From assembly GCF_011758645.1 (NCBI RefSeq), contig NZ_JAAMOZ010000001.1, positions 1,426,001 to 1,490,000 of the forward strand: DNA of 64,000 bases, read 5' to 3'. The first letter of the stretch is position 1. Every line of letters begins with the position of its first letter. A program made the position numbers and the translations under genes. Shown here in pieces: positions 16,477 through 24,755 of the stretch. Source of the stretch: Brooklawnia cerclae. Lineage in GTDB: Bacteria > Actinomycetota > Actinomycetes > Propionibacteriales > Propionibacteriaceae. Below the pieces are notes generated by a model, which saw nothing but the letters and a program-made list of their open reading frames with translations, was not told the origin of the DNA and did not search any database.

Positions 16477-16610
16477 CGTCGGTGTTCACGAAGCTAACAC
16501 CGGTTCCGCGTCCACGGAACTGTCTCTCAGCCGCCTAACACACGTGTAACCAACCGGTTGTACGGATGAAACACGCGCACCGGGCTTCCGTCCCGGGCGG
16601 CAGTCGCCTT

Positions 16611-17903
16611 CTACAGCCAGCGGCGTCCCTTGAGCAGGCCGATGAGGTGGTCGATCACAGCGGTGTCCATCCGCAGCCCGTTGTGCTCGTACTCGCTGGT
16701 CACCCAGGTGCGGCAGTCGGGGAGCAGCGCGGCGGTCTCCAGTGAGAACTCCAGGGGGACGTAGGCGTCACCGTGATAGACGGCGGCCGCGACGGGCACC
16801 TCGGCCCTGGCGAGCCGCTCGGGGAAGTACAGCTGATTCCATTCGTGATCGGCCAGCAGGTCGGCCGTCTCGGCGAACGGCTTGAGCTCGGAGTCCTCGG
16901 CGAACAGGGTGCGGTGGAGATGCTCGCCTCCCAGGAGCGTGACGTCCTCGCGGACCCGGTCGGGCATCGTCCGGTCGGCCGACCAGCGGGTGGCGACCCC
17001 GTCGGCATAGCTGGACTCGTGCAGCACCGCGTAGATCGGGTTGCGGCCCGCGAAGGGCAATGCCGCGGCGAGGTCGTGCGCGAAGGCCGATGACTCGTGA
17101 TCGAGTTCCAGAAGATAGTGGATCTGCTCGATGCCGCCCTGCATGCCCAGCCGGTGGCCGATCGTGCGGAAGCGGTCGGGAGACACGAGGTCACCGTTCG
17201 GCAGGCTGATCCTGCCCTGCGCGCACAGCGCGCTGAGCTCACGTACGCGATCGCGGTCGTCCGGGAAACGACGGTAGAACCCCTCGGACTTGTCGATCAT
17301 GATCTGCCAGGTGGCCGAGTAGATGTCGTCGATCGGGTGCCGGACGGCACTCAGCCCACCGGTCAGCAGCGCCCCGGCGAGCGACTCGGGGTGCACCGAG
17401 AGGTAGTGCAGCGTGGTGAAGCCACCGAACGACTGGCCCAGCACCGTCCACGTCGGCACCCCGAGGGCCTCGCGCACCAACTCGCAGTCGTTGACGATCT
17501 CGTCGGCGCGCAGGTGCGTGAGATAGTCCGCCTGGGCCCGGGCACTGCGCCCAGCGAGTGGAGCGGCAACCTGCGCCTGGGTTCCGCCGTCATCAGTGAC
17601 GACGCCGGACGAGATGGGCGTCGACCGTCCTGTGCCACGCTGGTCGAGCATCACCACCTGGAAGTCCTCCAGCACCCGGGGGAGCCACGAAGGATTGGCC
17701 GGTATCAGGGTCGGACGAGGAGCTTCGGTTCCGGGCCCACCCTGGAGGAAGACGAGATAGGGCTTGCCGGCACCGCCCTCACCGGTCACGACGCGAGCGA
17801 ACACCTCGATCGTCCCCGCATCGGGGTTCGCGTGGTCGAGGGGAGCGTCCAGGGTGAGGTCGGTCAGGGTCAGGCCGGGAAGGGTCGAGGTCGTCGTACG
17901 CAC
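16611..17903 (-). CDS. alpha/beta hydrolase, prolyl aminopeptidase-like
   Basis: 430 residues from GTG 17903, with a TAGCCT -10 box a few bases upstream (probably leaderless). It has the peptidase S33 landmarks: an oxyanion stretch FLQGGPG near residue 53, DQRGTGRS near 90, and the nucleophile elbow GQSFGG near 158. It then has a helical cap and a C-terminal region with the expected Asp and His. Members cleave N-terminal proline or tripeptides. No signal peptide, so it is cytoplasmic. Confidence 0.85.
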   Translation of the reverse strand: MRTTTSTLPGLTLTDLTLDAPLDHANPDAGTIEVFARVVTGEGGAGKPYLVFLQGGPGTEAPRPTLIPANPSWLPRVLEDFQVVMLDQRGTGRSTPISSGVVTDDGGTQAQVAAPLAGRSARAQADYLTHLRADEIVNDCELVREALGVPTWTVLGQSFGGFTTLHYLSVHPESLAGALLTGGLSAVRHPIDDIYSATWQIMIDKSEGFYRRFPDDRDRVRELSALCAQGRISLPNGDLVSPDRFRTIGHRLGMQGGIEQIHYLLELDHESSAFAHDLAAALPFAGRNPIYAVLHESSYADGVATRWSADRTMPDRVREDVTLLGGEHLHRTLFAEDSELKPFAETADLLADHEWNQLYFPERLARAEVPVAAAVYHGDAYVPLEFSLETAALLPDCRTWVTSEYEHNGLRMDTAVIDHLIGLLKGRRWL

Positions 17904-18025
17904 GTCTGTCAGGCTATGCCCTGGCAGGAGCCTCGACCCGGCTGGGTTGATCCACTGACGGAGGCCACGAAGAGCCGAGGGAATCAGCTACGCGCGGTTC
18001 ATGCGCTGTGCGCGCCTCGGGATCG

Positions 18026-18724
18026 TCAGGAGATGACCCCGTTGCGGAACGCCCATGTGACGAGTTCAGCACGAGAGGAGAGCCCGAGCTTTGCCATGAT
18101 CCTCTTGAGGTGGCCTTTCACGCTGGCAGGTTCGATGTTCAGCCGTCGTGCGACGGCTTTGGTGGAGGAGGGGCCATCGGCGAGGGCGCGCATGATCTCG
18201 ACTTCGCGCGCAGTGAGCAGTCTGACATCCGGACTGATCGTAGAAGCCGGTCTTGTCGTGTGCGAGACGGCAGCGAGGACGCGCGGGGTCACTTGTGGTG
18301 AGATCATTCCCTCCCCGCGGGCTGCTGCGCGCACTGCGGTCGCATAGGTGTCGGGTGCACTGATCTTGAGCAGGAACCCGACTGCGCCCGCCTTGATCGC
18401 ACCGAATACATATTCGTCGATATCGAATGCAGTGATCGCCAGCACCGGGATGTTCCACGGAGGTGCGGTGAGTATCTGTGTTGCGGCGATCCCGTCGCCG
18501 TCGGGCATCCGCAGGTCCATCAGGATCACATCCGGTGCCTGACCATGGACCGCATCTATCGCCTCGGGTCCGGAAGCAGCCTCAGCGACGACCTCGATGT
18601 CCGCGTAGCGCTCAAGCATGTGCCGCAGACTTATGCGTACGGACGCCTGGTCGTCGACGATCAACACCCGAGTCATCTCAACCGGTCTGCCGCGGCGGTT
18701 CACATCCGTAGCCGAGTTCGTCAT
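18026..18724 (-). CDS. NarL/LuxR-type response regulator without a neighbouring kinase
   Basis: 232 residues from ATG 18724; ATG 18676 (MTRVLIVDDQ) is an equally good start for the receiver. It has a receiver domain with the acidic pair VDDQ, phospho-acceptor in LMDLRMPDGDG and the conserved Lys in GFLLK. A C-terminal LuxR helix-turn-helix follows (LTAREVEIMRALADG, then STKAVARRLNIEPASVKGHLKRIM). It lies 11 bases after the permease gene and is the last gene of the secreted-protein/ABC operon. No histidine kinase is nearby. Confidence 0.9.
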   Translation of the reverse strand: MTNSATDVNRRGRPVEMTRVLIVDDQASVRISLRHMLERYADIEVVAEAASGPEAIDAVHGQAPDVILMDLRMPDGDGIAATQILTAPPWNIPVLAITAFDIDEYVFGAIKAGAVGFLLKISAPDTYATAVRAAARGEGMISPQVTPRVLAAVSHTTRPASTISPDVRLLTAREVEIMRALADGPSSTKAVARRLNIEPASVKGHLKRIMAKLGLSSRAELVTWAFRNGVIS

Positions 18725-18735
18725 GAGTGGGATGG

Positions 18736-19899
18736 CTACGGGACGCGTAGCTCGGTGAGCGGGTCGCGGCGCGCGGCGATCACGGCCGGTACCAGCGCGG
18801 CGATCGCTCCGGTAATGATCGCGAGAAGGACGAGCGCGAGGGTGAAAGTCGGCCGCGGAACTGGGAAGTGCATGACGATCATGACGGCGTGTGCCGCGAA
18901 CGCGCCGACCGTGGCACCCCTCGTGACTACGGTGGTGGCTTGGGCGACAACGAGAGCGGCGATGAGTCGTTGAGATGCTCCGAGTGCGCGACGGCGTCCA
19001 TAGTCCTTGCGACGGAGCGCGACGGAGGCGTAGAGGGTGGCGGCGACGAGCACCGCGCCAGCCGTGATCGCTCCCGCGAGCATGCTGCGTGAGTAGACCG
19101 AGAGTTGGTCGTCGATGAGCCCGCGCAGGCGCGCGAACGCTTCGGATGTCTGCGCGGACACCGCTTCGCTGTCCGTCTCGCCCAGGACGGAGGTAACGGC
19201 GCGGGCGAGCGGCGCGACCAGGTTCGGGGCTTCGGCGACCACGACGATCAATGTGACAAGGTCGGCTCGTTTTGTCGGGTCGGCCGTGATGGTGCCGGTC
19301 GCGTCGATGATGCCGATGGCCGACGGCTGCCGGGGAACAAGGACAACGGGATCGAGGAACTGGAGGTAGTCGGGTAGCTCCGCCGTGCCTGTGACGAGGA
19401 CGTCGGCGTCATCGGCATCGCGTACCGGCCCGGCTCCGTCGACGAGCCCGAGTTGCTGCAGAGCCTTGGGGGTGGCCCAGGCGGTGGTCGCTCCGGACAA
19501 TTCGGCGGACGCCGAGGGCAGGCCGATGGCCGCAGTGTCGCGGGTGGTGATGGTGCGGGCCGCGACACGGGTGCCGTCTGCGACCACCGCGGAGTGAACG
19601 TCGGAGGCCTGTCCGAACGCTCCGGCCCAGGCGACTCCATCCAGCGCGTCGATGCGGGAGAGCACCGCAGTGGTGACCTGCGCGTTCGGTTGGAGGCGGA
19701 GGATGATGGAGCGGGTGCCGGCGTCGTCGATAGAGGCGACGATGTCGGTCTGCGCGGCCACAGTGCGTCCCACCGTGAGTAGGACGACCATGACCATGGC
19801 GGCGGACACCAGCGAGGTGAACACGGACAGCGCTGGTTGGGAGCGCGCGACAGCGATCGCCTCACGGTAGACGGCGACGGCGTATGCGAGCGGGGTCAT
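18736..19899 (-). CDS. FtsX/MacB-type ABC permease
   Basis: 387 residues from ATG 19899, overlapping the ATPase stop (ATGA). One N-terminal membrane helix (about 28-50) is followed by a roughly 200-residue extracytoplasmic domain. Then come three membrane helices with the cytoplasmic ALRRKDYGRRRALGASQRLI motif between the first two, which is the FtsX topology. Such permeases usually move no small solute. They work mechanically with an adaptor on lipoproteins, peptides or the cell envelope. The C-terminus ends ARRDPLTELRVP. Confidence 0.9.
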   Translation of the reverse strand: MTPLAYAVAVYREAIAVARSQPALSVFTSLVSAAMVMVVLLTVGRTVAAQTDIVASIDDAGTRSIILRLQPNAQVTTAVLSRIDALDGVAWAGAFGQASDVHSAVVADGTRVAARTITTRDTAAIGLPSASAELSGATTAWATPKALQQLGLVDGAGPVRDADDADVLVTGTAELPDYLQFLDPVVLVPRQPSAIGIIDATGTITADPTKRADLVTLIVVVAEAPNLVAPLARAVTSVLGETDSEAVSAQTSEAFARLRGLIDDQLSVYSRSMLAGAITAGAVLVAATLYASVALRRKDYGRRRALGASQRLIAALVVAQATTVVTRGATVGAFAAHAVMIVMHFPVPRPTFTLALVLLAIITGAIAALVPAVIAARRDPLTELRVP

Positions 19900-20543
19900 A
19901 GGGCGATCACCCGGGTACATCGTGAGATCAAGTAGGGGTCATGGGTTGCCACGACCACAGTGCCGCCTTCATGCGCAACGTGGTGGAGCACCTCGATCAC
20001 AATTTCCGCGGTGGCGTGATCGAGGTTTCCGGTCGGTTCATCGGCAAGCACGATCTGGGGTGAGGCGAGCAGCGCCCGGCACAGCGCCACTCGCTGCGCC
20101 TGACCTCCAGAGATCTGTCCCGGCCGATGCTCGGCTCGCAGGTCGACACCGAAGCGCGCCATCAGCTCCCGTGCTCGAACGCAGGCGGGGGCGCGGGGTG
20201 TTCGACGATAGAGCGCGGTCTCGGTGATGTTGTCGAGCACGGTCCGGGTCGCGTCCAAGCTCGCGTCCTGGAACACGAAGCCGAACTCGGACGCGCGCAG
20301 GCGAGCCCGGTCCGTGTCGGGCAGGTGTGCGACGGGGATGCCGTCGACGAGAACCTCGCCGCTGCGGGGGACGAGCATCAGCCCGAGTAGATACATCAGG
20401 GTTGACTTGCCCGCACCAGAGGGCCCGGTCACCGCCACGATCTCCCCAGCTTCGAACAAGGCCGACCATCCCTCCAGGACGACGACGTCCGGCGAATAGG
20501 CGAAACCGAGGCCACGAGCCTCGAGACGCGTGACCACGGTCAT
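19896..20543 (-). CDS. LolD/MacB-type ABC ATPase
   Basis: 215 residues from ATG 20543, overlapping the adaptor stop by 4 bases. Walker A is GPSGAGKST, Q-loop VFQD, signature ISGGQAQRVALCRALL, Walker B IVLADEPTGNLD and H-loop ATHD. Its short length and the TGNLD motif put it in the MacB/LolD/FtsE group, which pairs with FtsX-type permeases, as found in the adjacent gene. Confidence 0.94.
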   Translation of the reverse strand: MTVVTRLEARGLGFAYSPDVVVLEGWSALFEAGEIVAVTGPSGAGKSTLMYLLGLMLVPRSGEVLVDGIPVAHLPDTDRARLRASEFGFVFQDASLDATRTVLDNITETALYRRTPRAPACVRARELMARFGVDLRAEHRPGQISGGQAQRVALCRALLASPQIVLADEPTGNLDHATAEIVIEVLHHVAHEGGTVVVATHDPYLISRCTRVIAL

Positions 20544-21643
20544 CCCTCCCGTTCCGTGAAGGGCACGCGCACGCGCATCCCCTCGGGCACGCCCTCGACG
20601 ACGCTCATCCCCTGGGCCGAAGCCACGACCGTCACCGAGTGCTTGGCGCCGTCGTCGCCGACGACGACCGCTACGCCGCTTGCGTCGGTAGACACAGCCG
20701 CCGCGGGCACCGTCAACCCCGAGGTGTGCGGCACCAACGTGATCTGTGAGGAGAACAGCGTCGTCCCACTCGTGCCCACAGCCTCTGCACACTCGTCCCC
20801 GCACACCGGGGCCGAGTCACCCGTGCCGAGCGTGGCGACCGCCGCACCGTTCTCGTCGCGCTCGACCCGTTCGATGACCGCGCCCCACGGCTCGGACGGC
20901 CCTTGCACGACGACTGCGGCATCGGAGGGCACAAGTTCTGCTTGACGGTCGTCGAGTGCGATGGTGAAACGCGGGGCCCCCAGGCCGGTGATCGCCCGCT
21001 CCCCGCCGGAGAGGATAGCCCCGGTGTAGACGGTGTCGGGATCGATGCGGATGCGTATGGGCAACTCGGGCACGAACACAATGTCGCCGAGCGCCACGGC
21101 ACCACTGGGTTCGATCCCCTCACGGCTCTGCCACGAGCGCACCGCACCCACCGTGCCAACGTCAAACACCCCGTCCACATCCCCGGGCTCAAAGCCGACA
21201 GTGATGAGCATCTGTTGCAGTTGTGCCACATCGGGGCCGCTGGCGCCCAGCTGAAGATCGCGGTGCATCGGCGTGGTGCCCTGCGCGACATGTACTGGGC
21301 GGAGGTCGACGGAATACAGCTTCTGTCCCTGTGCCACTACAGCGCCGGACCTTACGTCGACGGAAGTGACGGTGCCGATCGCGCGATTGGCGACGCTGCT
21401 GGTTGCCTCCCACTCAGCGGAGGCGTTGAGCGTCAAGGATCGCGAGACCTCTCCTTGAGCCACCACTGCGGTGGTGTACGGCAGCTCTACGAGGGAGGCC
21501 TCTTCGGAGTGAAGCAACTCCGTCACCGCCCATCCGGCCACCCCGCCTACGACCAGCAGCAACACTGCGACGAGTAGAAACTCCGGCCGAGCACTCTTCC
21601 GTTCGGTCGGAGCGGGCAAGCTATGGGTAGCGGGCTCAGCCAC
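20540..21643 (-). CDS. membrane-fusion (HlyD-like) adaptor with peptidoglycan-binding domain
   Basis: 367 residues from GTG 21643. There is a single signal-anchor helix (about 24-45), then a barrel-sandwich entry strand (TTAVVAQGEVSRSLTL). A PG_binding_1 domain is inserted in the hairpin region (LQLGASGPDVAQLQQMLITVGF to WQSREGI), followed by the returning barrel and beta domain. Gram-positive adaptors of this type link ABC permeases to the wall. It overlaps the lipoprotein gene upstream by 8 bases. Confidence 0.88.
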   Translation of the reverse strand: MAEPATHSLPAPTERKSARPEFLLVAVLLLVVGGVAGWAVTELLHSEEASLVELPYTTAVVAQGEVSRSLTLNASAEWEATSSVANRAIGTVTSVDVRSGAVVAQGQKLYSVDLRPVHVAQGTTPMHRDLQLGASGPDVAQLQQMLITVGFEPGDVDGVFDVGTVGAVRSWQSREGIEPSGAVALGDIVFVPELPIRIRIDPDTVYTGAILSGGERAITGLGAPRFTIALDDRQAELVPSDAAVVVQGPSEPWGAVIERVERDENGAAVATLGTGDSAPVCGDECAEAVGTSGTTLFSSQITLVPHTSGLTVPAAAVSTDASGVAVVVGDDGAKHSVTVVASAQGMSVVEGVPEGMRVRVPFTEREG

Positions 21644-22151
21644 GGCGCGGGATGAAGTCGGCCTGCGGGCAGGCGGCTAGCGGGTCCACGCCTGGCGAGG
21701 GCGTGGACCCGACGATCACTCCCCACGGGGTCCACTGGTGCCCGCCGATCGTGTCCTCGATGAACACCTCCCGCGACGGTGCCTCCTGCACGTCGTAGCC
21801 GAGCTCCTGCAGGCATTCCGCTTCAGTGAGCACCTTCTGGTACAGCTCGTCCCACGATTCCTGCGACCACTCGTTCACCGGAACCGCCGCATCTCGAATG
21901 GGCGCGTTGCACGCCGACCAATCTGCATTGAACTGACCTGTCTGAGAGGCATCGCCCTCGGACAGGAGACCACCGTTCTCCGACGGCGTCACGTCCCACC
22001 CCTTGTTCACCATGCAGTCGTAGACGTACCGATCCAATTGCTCTCCAGTCATGGTCGAGAAGTCTGAATTCTCGTACCCGGGGGTTGCCGAGGCCGCGCA
22101 CCCTGTGAACAGGATCACCAAACTCAGCATGCTCGCAAAGATCAGACGCAT
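21636..22151 (-). CDS. secreted lipoprotein of unknown function
   Basis: 171 residues from ATG 22151; the frame is open further upstream, but this start gives a proper signal peptide. The lipobox is LFTG-C21, so the protein is lipid-anchored. The mature part is acidic, with EQLDRYVYDCMVNKGWDV near the start and further Cys pairs. No recognised family. Its place between the small secreted protein and the adaptor suggests it senses, guards or hands over the secreted product. Confidence 0.8.
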   Translation of the reverse strand: MRLIFASMLSLVILFTGCAASATPGYENSDFSTMTGEQLDRYVYDCMVNKGWDVTPSENGGLLSEGDASQTGQFNADWSACNAPIRDAAVPVNEWSQESWDELYQKVLTEAECLQELGYDVQEAPSREVFIEDTIGGHQWTPWGVIVGSTPSPGVDPLAACPQADFIPRRG

Positions 22152-22168
22152 CTCGCTGAGATCTCTCT

Positions 22169-22501
22169 CTAGAACCCGCAGCCGTATTGAGCGAACTCCA
22201 CACTGTCGGACGTCGACACGGTCGCCGCCGTCGAATTGAGATAGGTTGACCGGAAAGTCGTCGTCCGCACATAGGATACCCAGCGCTGAGAGTTCCGTTG
22301 GGAACTGGAACCGGAATAGATGACGTGCAGTTGATCTCCGGATGAACCCAACATGGTCGCCACGTAGCTCGCACCACAAGCGCGGGGCTCATTCCAGACC
22401 TTCTCCCCGTACGCGTGGGCGGCGGTGGCGCTCCCGAACATCAGCGCGACAGTGGCGCCGGTCCCGATAAGTGCGTTTCCAAGCATTCTTTTTCTGTTCA
22501 T
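22169..22501 (-). CDS. small secreted protein, candidate exported peptide of the ABC operon
   Basis: 110 residues from ATG 22501, with AAAGGCG ahead of the start. A signal peptide is clear (basic MNRKR, hydrophobic core TGATVALMFGSATA, cleavage after AHA). The mature chain is about 78 residues, Ser/Thr/Tyr-rich, with two Cys (RACGAS and the C-terminal YGCGF) likely to form one disulfide. It heads a six-gene operon with lipoprotein, adaptor, ABC and regulator, like small bacteriocin loci. It lacks the usual lactococcin-972 pattern. The local base composition is less GC-rich than its neighbours. Confidence 0.7.
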   Translation of the reverse strand: MNRKRMLGNALIGTGATVALMFGSATAAHAYGEKVWNEPRACGASYVATMLGSSGDQLHVIYSGSSSQRNSQRWVSYVRTTTFRSTYLNSTAATVSTSDSVEFAQYGCGF

Positions 22502-22787
22502 GTCTTGTTCATCGCCTTTCTGTTCGTCGTCGCTGTCGGTAGCGAATTGTGAAGCCGACGACTCATTCGTATCGTGCCGATAACACACGTCGATAGCCCC
22601 AAAAGGAGTAATCCCCAATGATGCGGTCAGCCGGCGCGGATAGGGCGGGATGAGTTGTGGGGAAGGGCATCGCGAGGCCGAGGACAACTCGTTGGCACAT
22701 GCTGGCGACCGCGGCGCGGGCGGCGGTACCGGCGAGCCGCTCGAGGACCGAACCCGAGCCGACGCCCAACCGGCGGGAGGGACCGAT

Positions 22788-23172
22788 GAACATCCTGGTG
22801 CCCGGTTCCGATTCGCTCACCTCGGACCTCAACGACGGCGCCCGCGCCGACGTGATCCGCGTGGGGCAACTAGGCGCGGATTGTGGCCGCATGAATCTGG
22901 TCTCGATTCGGTCTGGTCGGAAGGCCCCGTCGTGCTGGCCTATGCGCGCGAGCGCTACGGCTTGCCGAACGGTGACCTCGACCGAACCGAACGACACCGT
23001 GCCCGCCTGACTGGCATCGTTGATCGGCTCGCGCAGCGCGCCCGGGATATCCCGATCAGATGTTCGACCTAACGGCCCAGCTGTGGGCGCAGGATGCCGT
23101 CTGGCGTGCGACGCCCGCCGTCGTCCGGCTTTCGCCGGATCGTAAGGGGGTGCCGGATCATGAGGGGTAATG
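22788..23172 (+). pseudogene. possible decayed gene with frameshifts
   Basis: In the 714-base gap 22502-23215, protein-like text appears in successive frames. ATG 22788 (after gggagg) starts MNILVPGSDSLTSDLNDGARAD. A second frame gives VVLAYARERYGLPNGDLDR. A third gives MFDLTAQLWAQDAVWRATPAV up to a stop near 23172. Joined with two frame changes they read like one small protein. I do not recognise it. A hairpin TCCGGC-tttc-GCCGGA lies at 23124-23139. The rest of the gap shows nothing clear. Confidence 0.3.
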
Positions 23173-23215
23173 GCCATACCTGTCCGAGTGCCCGGGAATG
23201 TGGTGGGCTGTAGCC

Positions 23216-24229
23216 ATGTTCGGAGCCGTTATCCATGCCCCTGGGGACGTTCGCTACGAGGAGCGTCCCGATCCCACGATCCTGGAACCGACCGATGCAG
23301 TCGTCCGCACGGTTGCGGCCTGCGTCTGCGGCTCTGATCTCTGGCGCTACCGCGGTATCGCGCCGGTGCCGAAGCCGACGGCGATCGGCCACGAGTTCTG
23401 CGGAATCGTCGAGTCGGTGGGGGACGCCGTGACCGGCGTGGCGGCGGGGGATTTCGTCGTGGGTGGATTCAACCCGAGCGACAACACGTGTCCGGTGTGC
23501 CGCAAAGGAGCACAGGCGAACTGTCTGCACGGTGACCACTACGACGGATGTCAGGCCGAGAAGATCCGGATCCCGCTCGCCGACGGCACTCTGTTGAAGG
23601 TGCCGGAGCCTCCCGCCGACGACCTGATCCCGAGCATCCTGACGCTGTCCGACGTCATGTGCACCGGGTGGCATGCGGCGGTGAGCGCTGGTGTCGGCCC
23701 GGGCACCAGTGTCGCGGTGGTGGGCGACGGCGCCGTCGGCCTGTCTGCAGTGCTCGCAGCCCGTCAACTGGGGGCTTCCACGGTGATCGCGATGAGCAGG
23801 CACGCCGATCGGCAGGCGGTGGCGGTCGGGTTCGGGGCGAGCCATGTCGTCGCGGAGAGGGACGAGGCGGGCGCTGCTGCCGTGAAGGAACTCACCGAGG
23901 GAATCGGCGCGGATTGCGTGCTGGAGTGCGTGGGCACCGAGGGCGCTCGGTTGCAGGCCGCCGCGTGTGTTCGTGACGGTGGGAACATCGGCCTGGTCGG
24001 GGTGCCACACGGGGAACTGCCGCTGGGTGGATTGTTCTGGCGGAACGTCGGGATCAAGGGTGGCCCTGCTCACGTCCGGTCGTATCTGCCGCACTTGCTC
24101 GATCTGGTGCTCACACGCGCGATCAACCCCGGTGTGGTGTTCGATCTCGAACTTCCGTTGAGCCGGGTCGCCGAGGCCTACGCCGCGATGGACGAACGCC
24201 GCGCCATCAAGGTTTTGCTGCGGCCCTGA
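23216..24229 (+). CDS. zinc-dependent alcohol dehydrogenase family protein
   Basis: 337 residues from ATG 23216; ATG 23198 would add six residues. Medium-chain dehydrogenase layout: catalytic zinc ligands in ACVCGSD and GHEFCG, a structural zinc region CPVCRKGAQANC (fewer Cys than usual), and the nucleotide-binding fold VVGDGAVGLSAVLAARQLGA. The SRHADRQ end of the second strand suggests an NADP preference. It resembles threonine/sorbitol dehydrogenase-like oxidoreductases; the substrate is unknown. Monocistronic. Confidence 0.9.
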   Translation: MFGAVIHAPGDVRYEERPDPTILEPTDAVVRTVAACVCGSDLWRYRGIAPVPKPTAIGHEFCGIVESVGDAVTGVAAGDFVVGGFNPSDNTCPVCRKGAQANCLHGDHYDGCQAEKIRIPLADGTLLKVPEPPADDLIPSILTLSDVMCTGWHAAVSAGVGPGTSVAVVGDGAVGLSAVLAARQLGASTVIAMSRHADRQAVAVGFGASHVVAERDEAGAAAVKELTEGIGADCVLECVGTEGARLQAAACVRDGGNIGLVGVPHGELPLGGLFWRNVGIKGGPAHVRSYLPHLLDLVLTRAINPGVVFDLELPLSRVAEAYAAMDERRAIKVLLRP

Positions 24230-24273
24230 TCCCACGGCGACCAGATGAACCGCTGACCAGCGACAATGGGGCC

Positions 24274-24726
24274 ATGAAGAGGCCACACGCGCGTGTACTC
24301 CTCCGGGTCGCCATCGTCGGTGTTGTCGTCGTCCTGGCGGTGTGGCTGCTGATGACGTGGACCGGACTGGCCTTCTGGAACACGAAGAAGGTGCCCTACA
24401 CCACCGCATCGGTGACCCTCACCAGAGGAACCTGGCTGCTCGTCGACTTCGGGGTTATCAACTCGTCCGTCGGGGACGACTGGGTGCTCGTCTCCGAGCC
24501 CGACCCTGACGTGCTGGGGGAGCCGAAGACCGAAGGCGAGTATCTCGGCGAGAAGGGAAGCACCGGAGGCCGGAACACGCGCCTGTACAGGTTCGCCACG
24601 GTCGGGCCGGGCACGGCGGTCCTCGACTTCGAATACCGTTTCCGCGGCAATGTGCCCGATGACCAGGCGGAGCGGAAGACCGCGCACATCGTCGTGGATG
24701 TGGAGCCTCGCTGGCCGTTCCGGTGA
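24274..24726 (+). CDS. membrane-anchored protein, possibly chagasin-like
   Basis: 150 residues. One N-terminal anchor helix (about 10-30) is followed by an exported beta-rich domain. The text G-x-W-LLVDFGVINSSVGDDW and GGRNTRLYRFATVGPGTAVLDFEYRFRG resembles the I42 (chagasin) protease-inhibitor fold, where a G-rich loop precedes F-x-F and L-x-F-x-Y strands. The resemblance is weak. A GACAAT -10 box ends 6 bases before the ATG, so it is likely leaderless. Confidence 0.55.
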   Translation: MKRPHARVLLRVAIVGVVVVLAVWLLMTWTGLAFWNTKKVPYTTASVTLTRGTWLLVDFGVINSSVGDDWVLVSEPDPDVLGEPKTEGEYLGEKGSTGGRNTRLYRFATVGPGTAVLDFEYRFRGNVPDDQAERKTAHIVVDVEPRWPFR

Positions 24727-24755
24727 TGCGGGACGCGGTGCACCCGGGCCTCGCG

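Noticed and set aside
22169-22501. Assignment of the small secreted protein to the lactococcin 972 family
   Set aside because: The operon layout is suggestive but the mature chain lacks the usual tryptophan/glycine opening of that family and has two cysteines instead.
23124-23139. TCCGGC-tttc-GCCGGA hairpin as a terminator
   Set aside because: It is short, has no T-run and no intact gene ends just before it.
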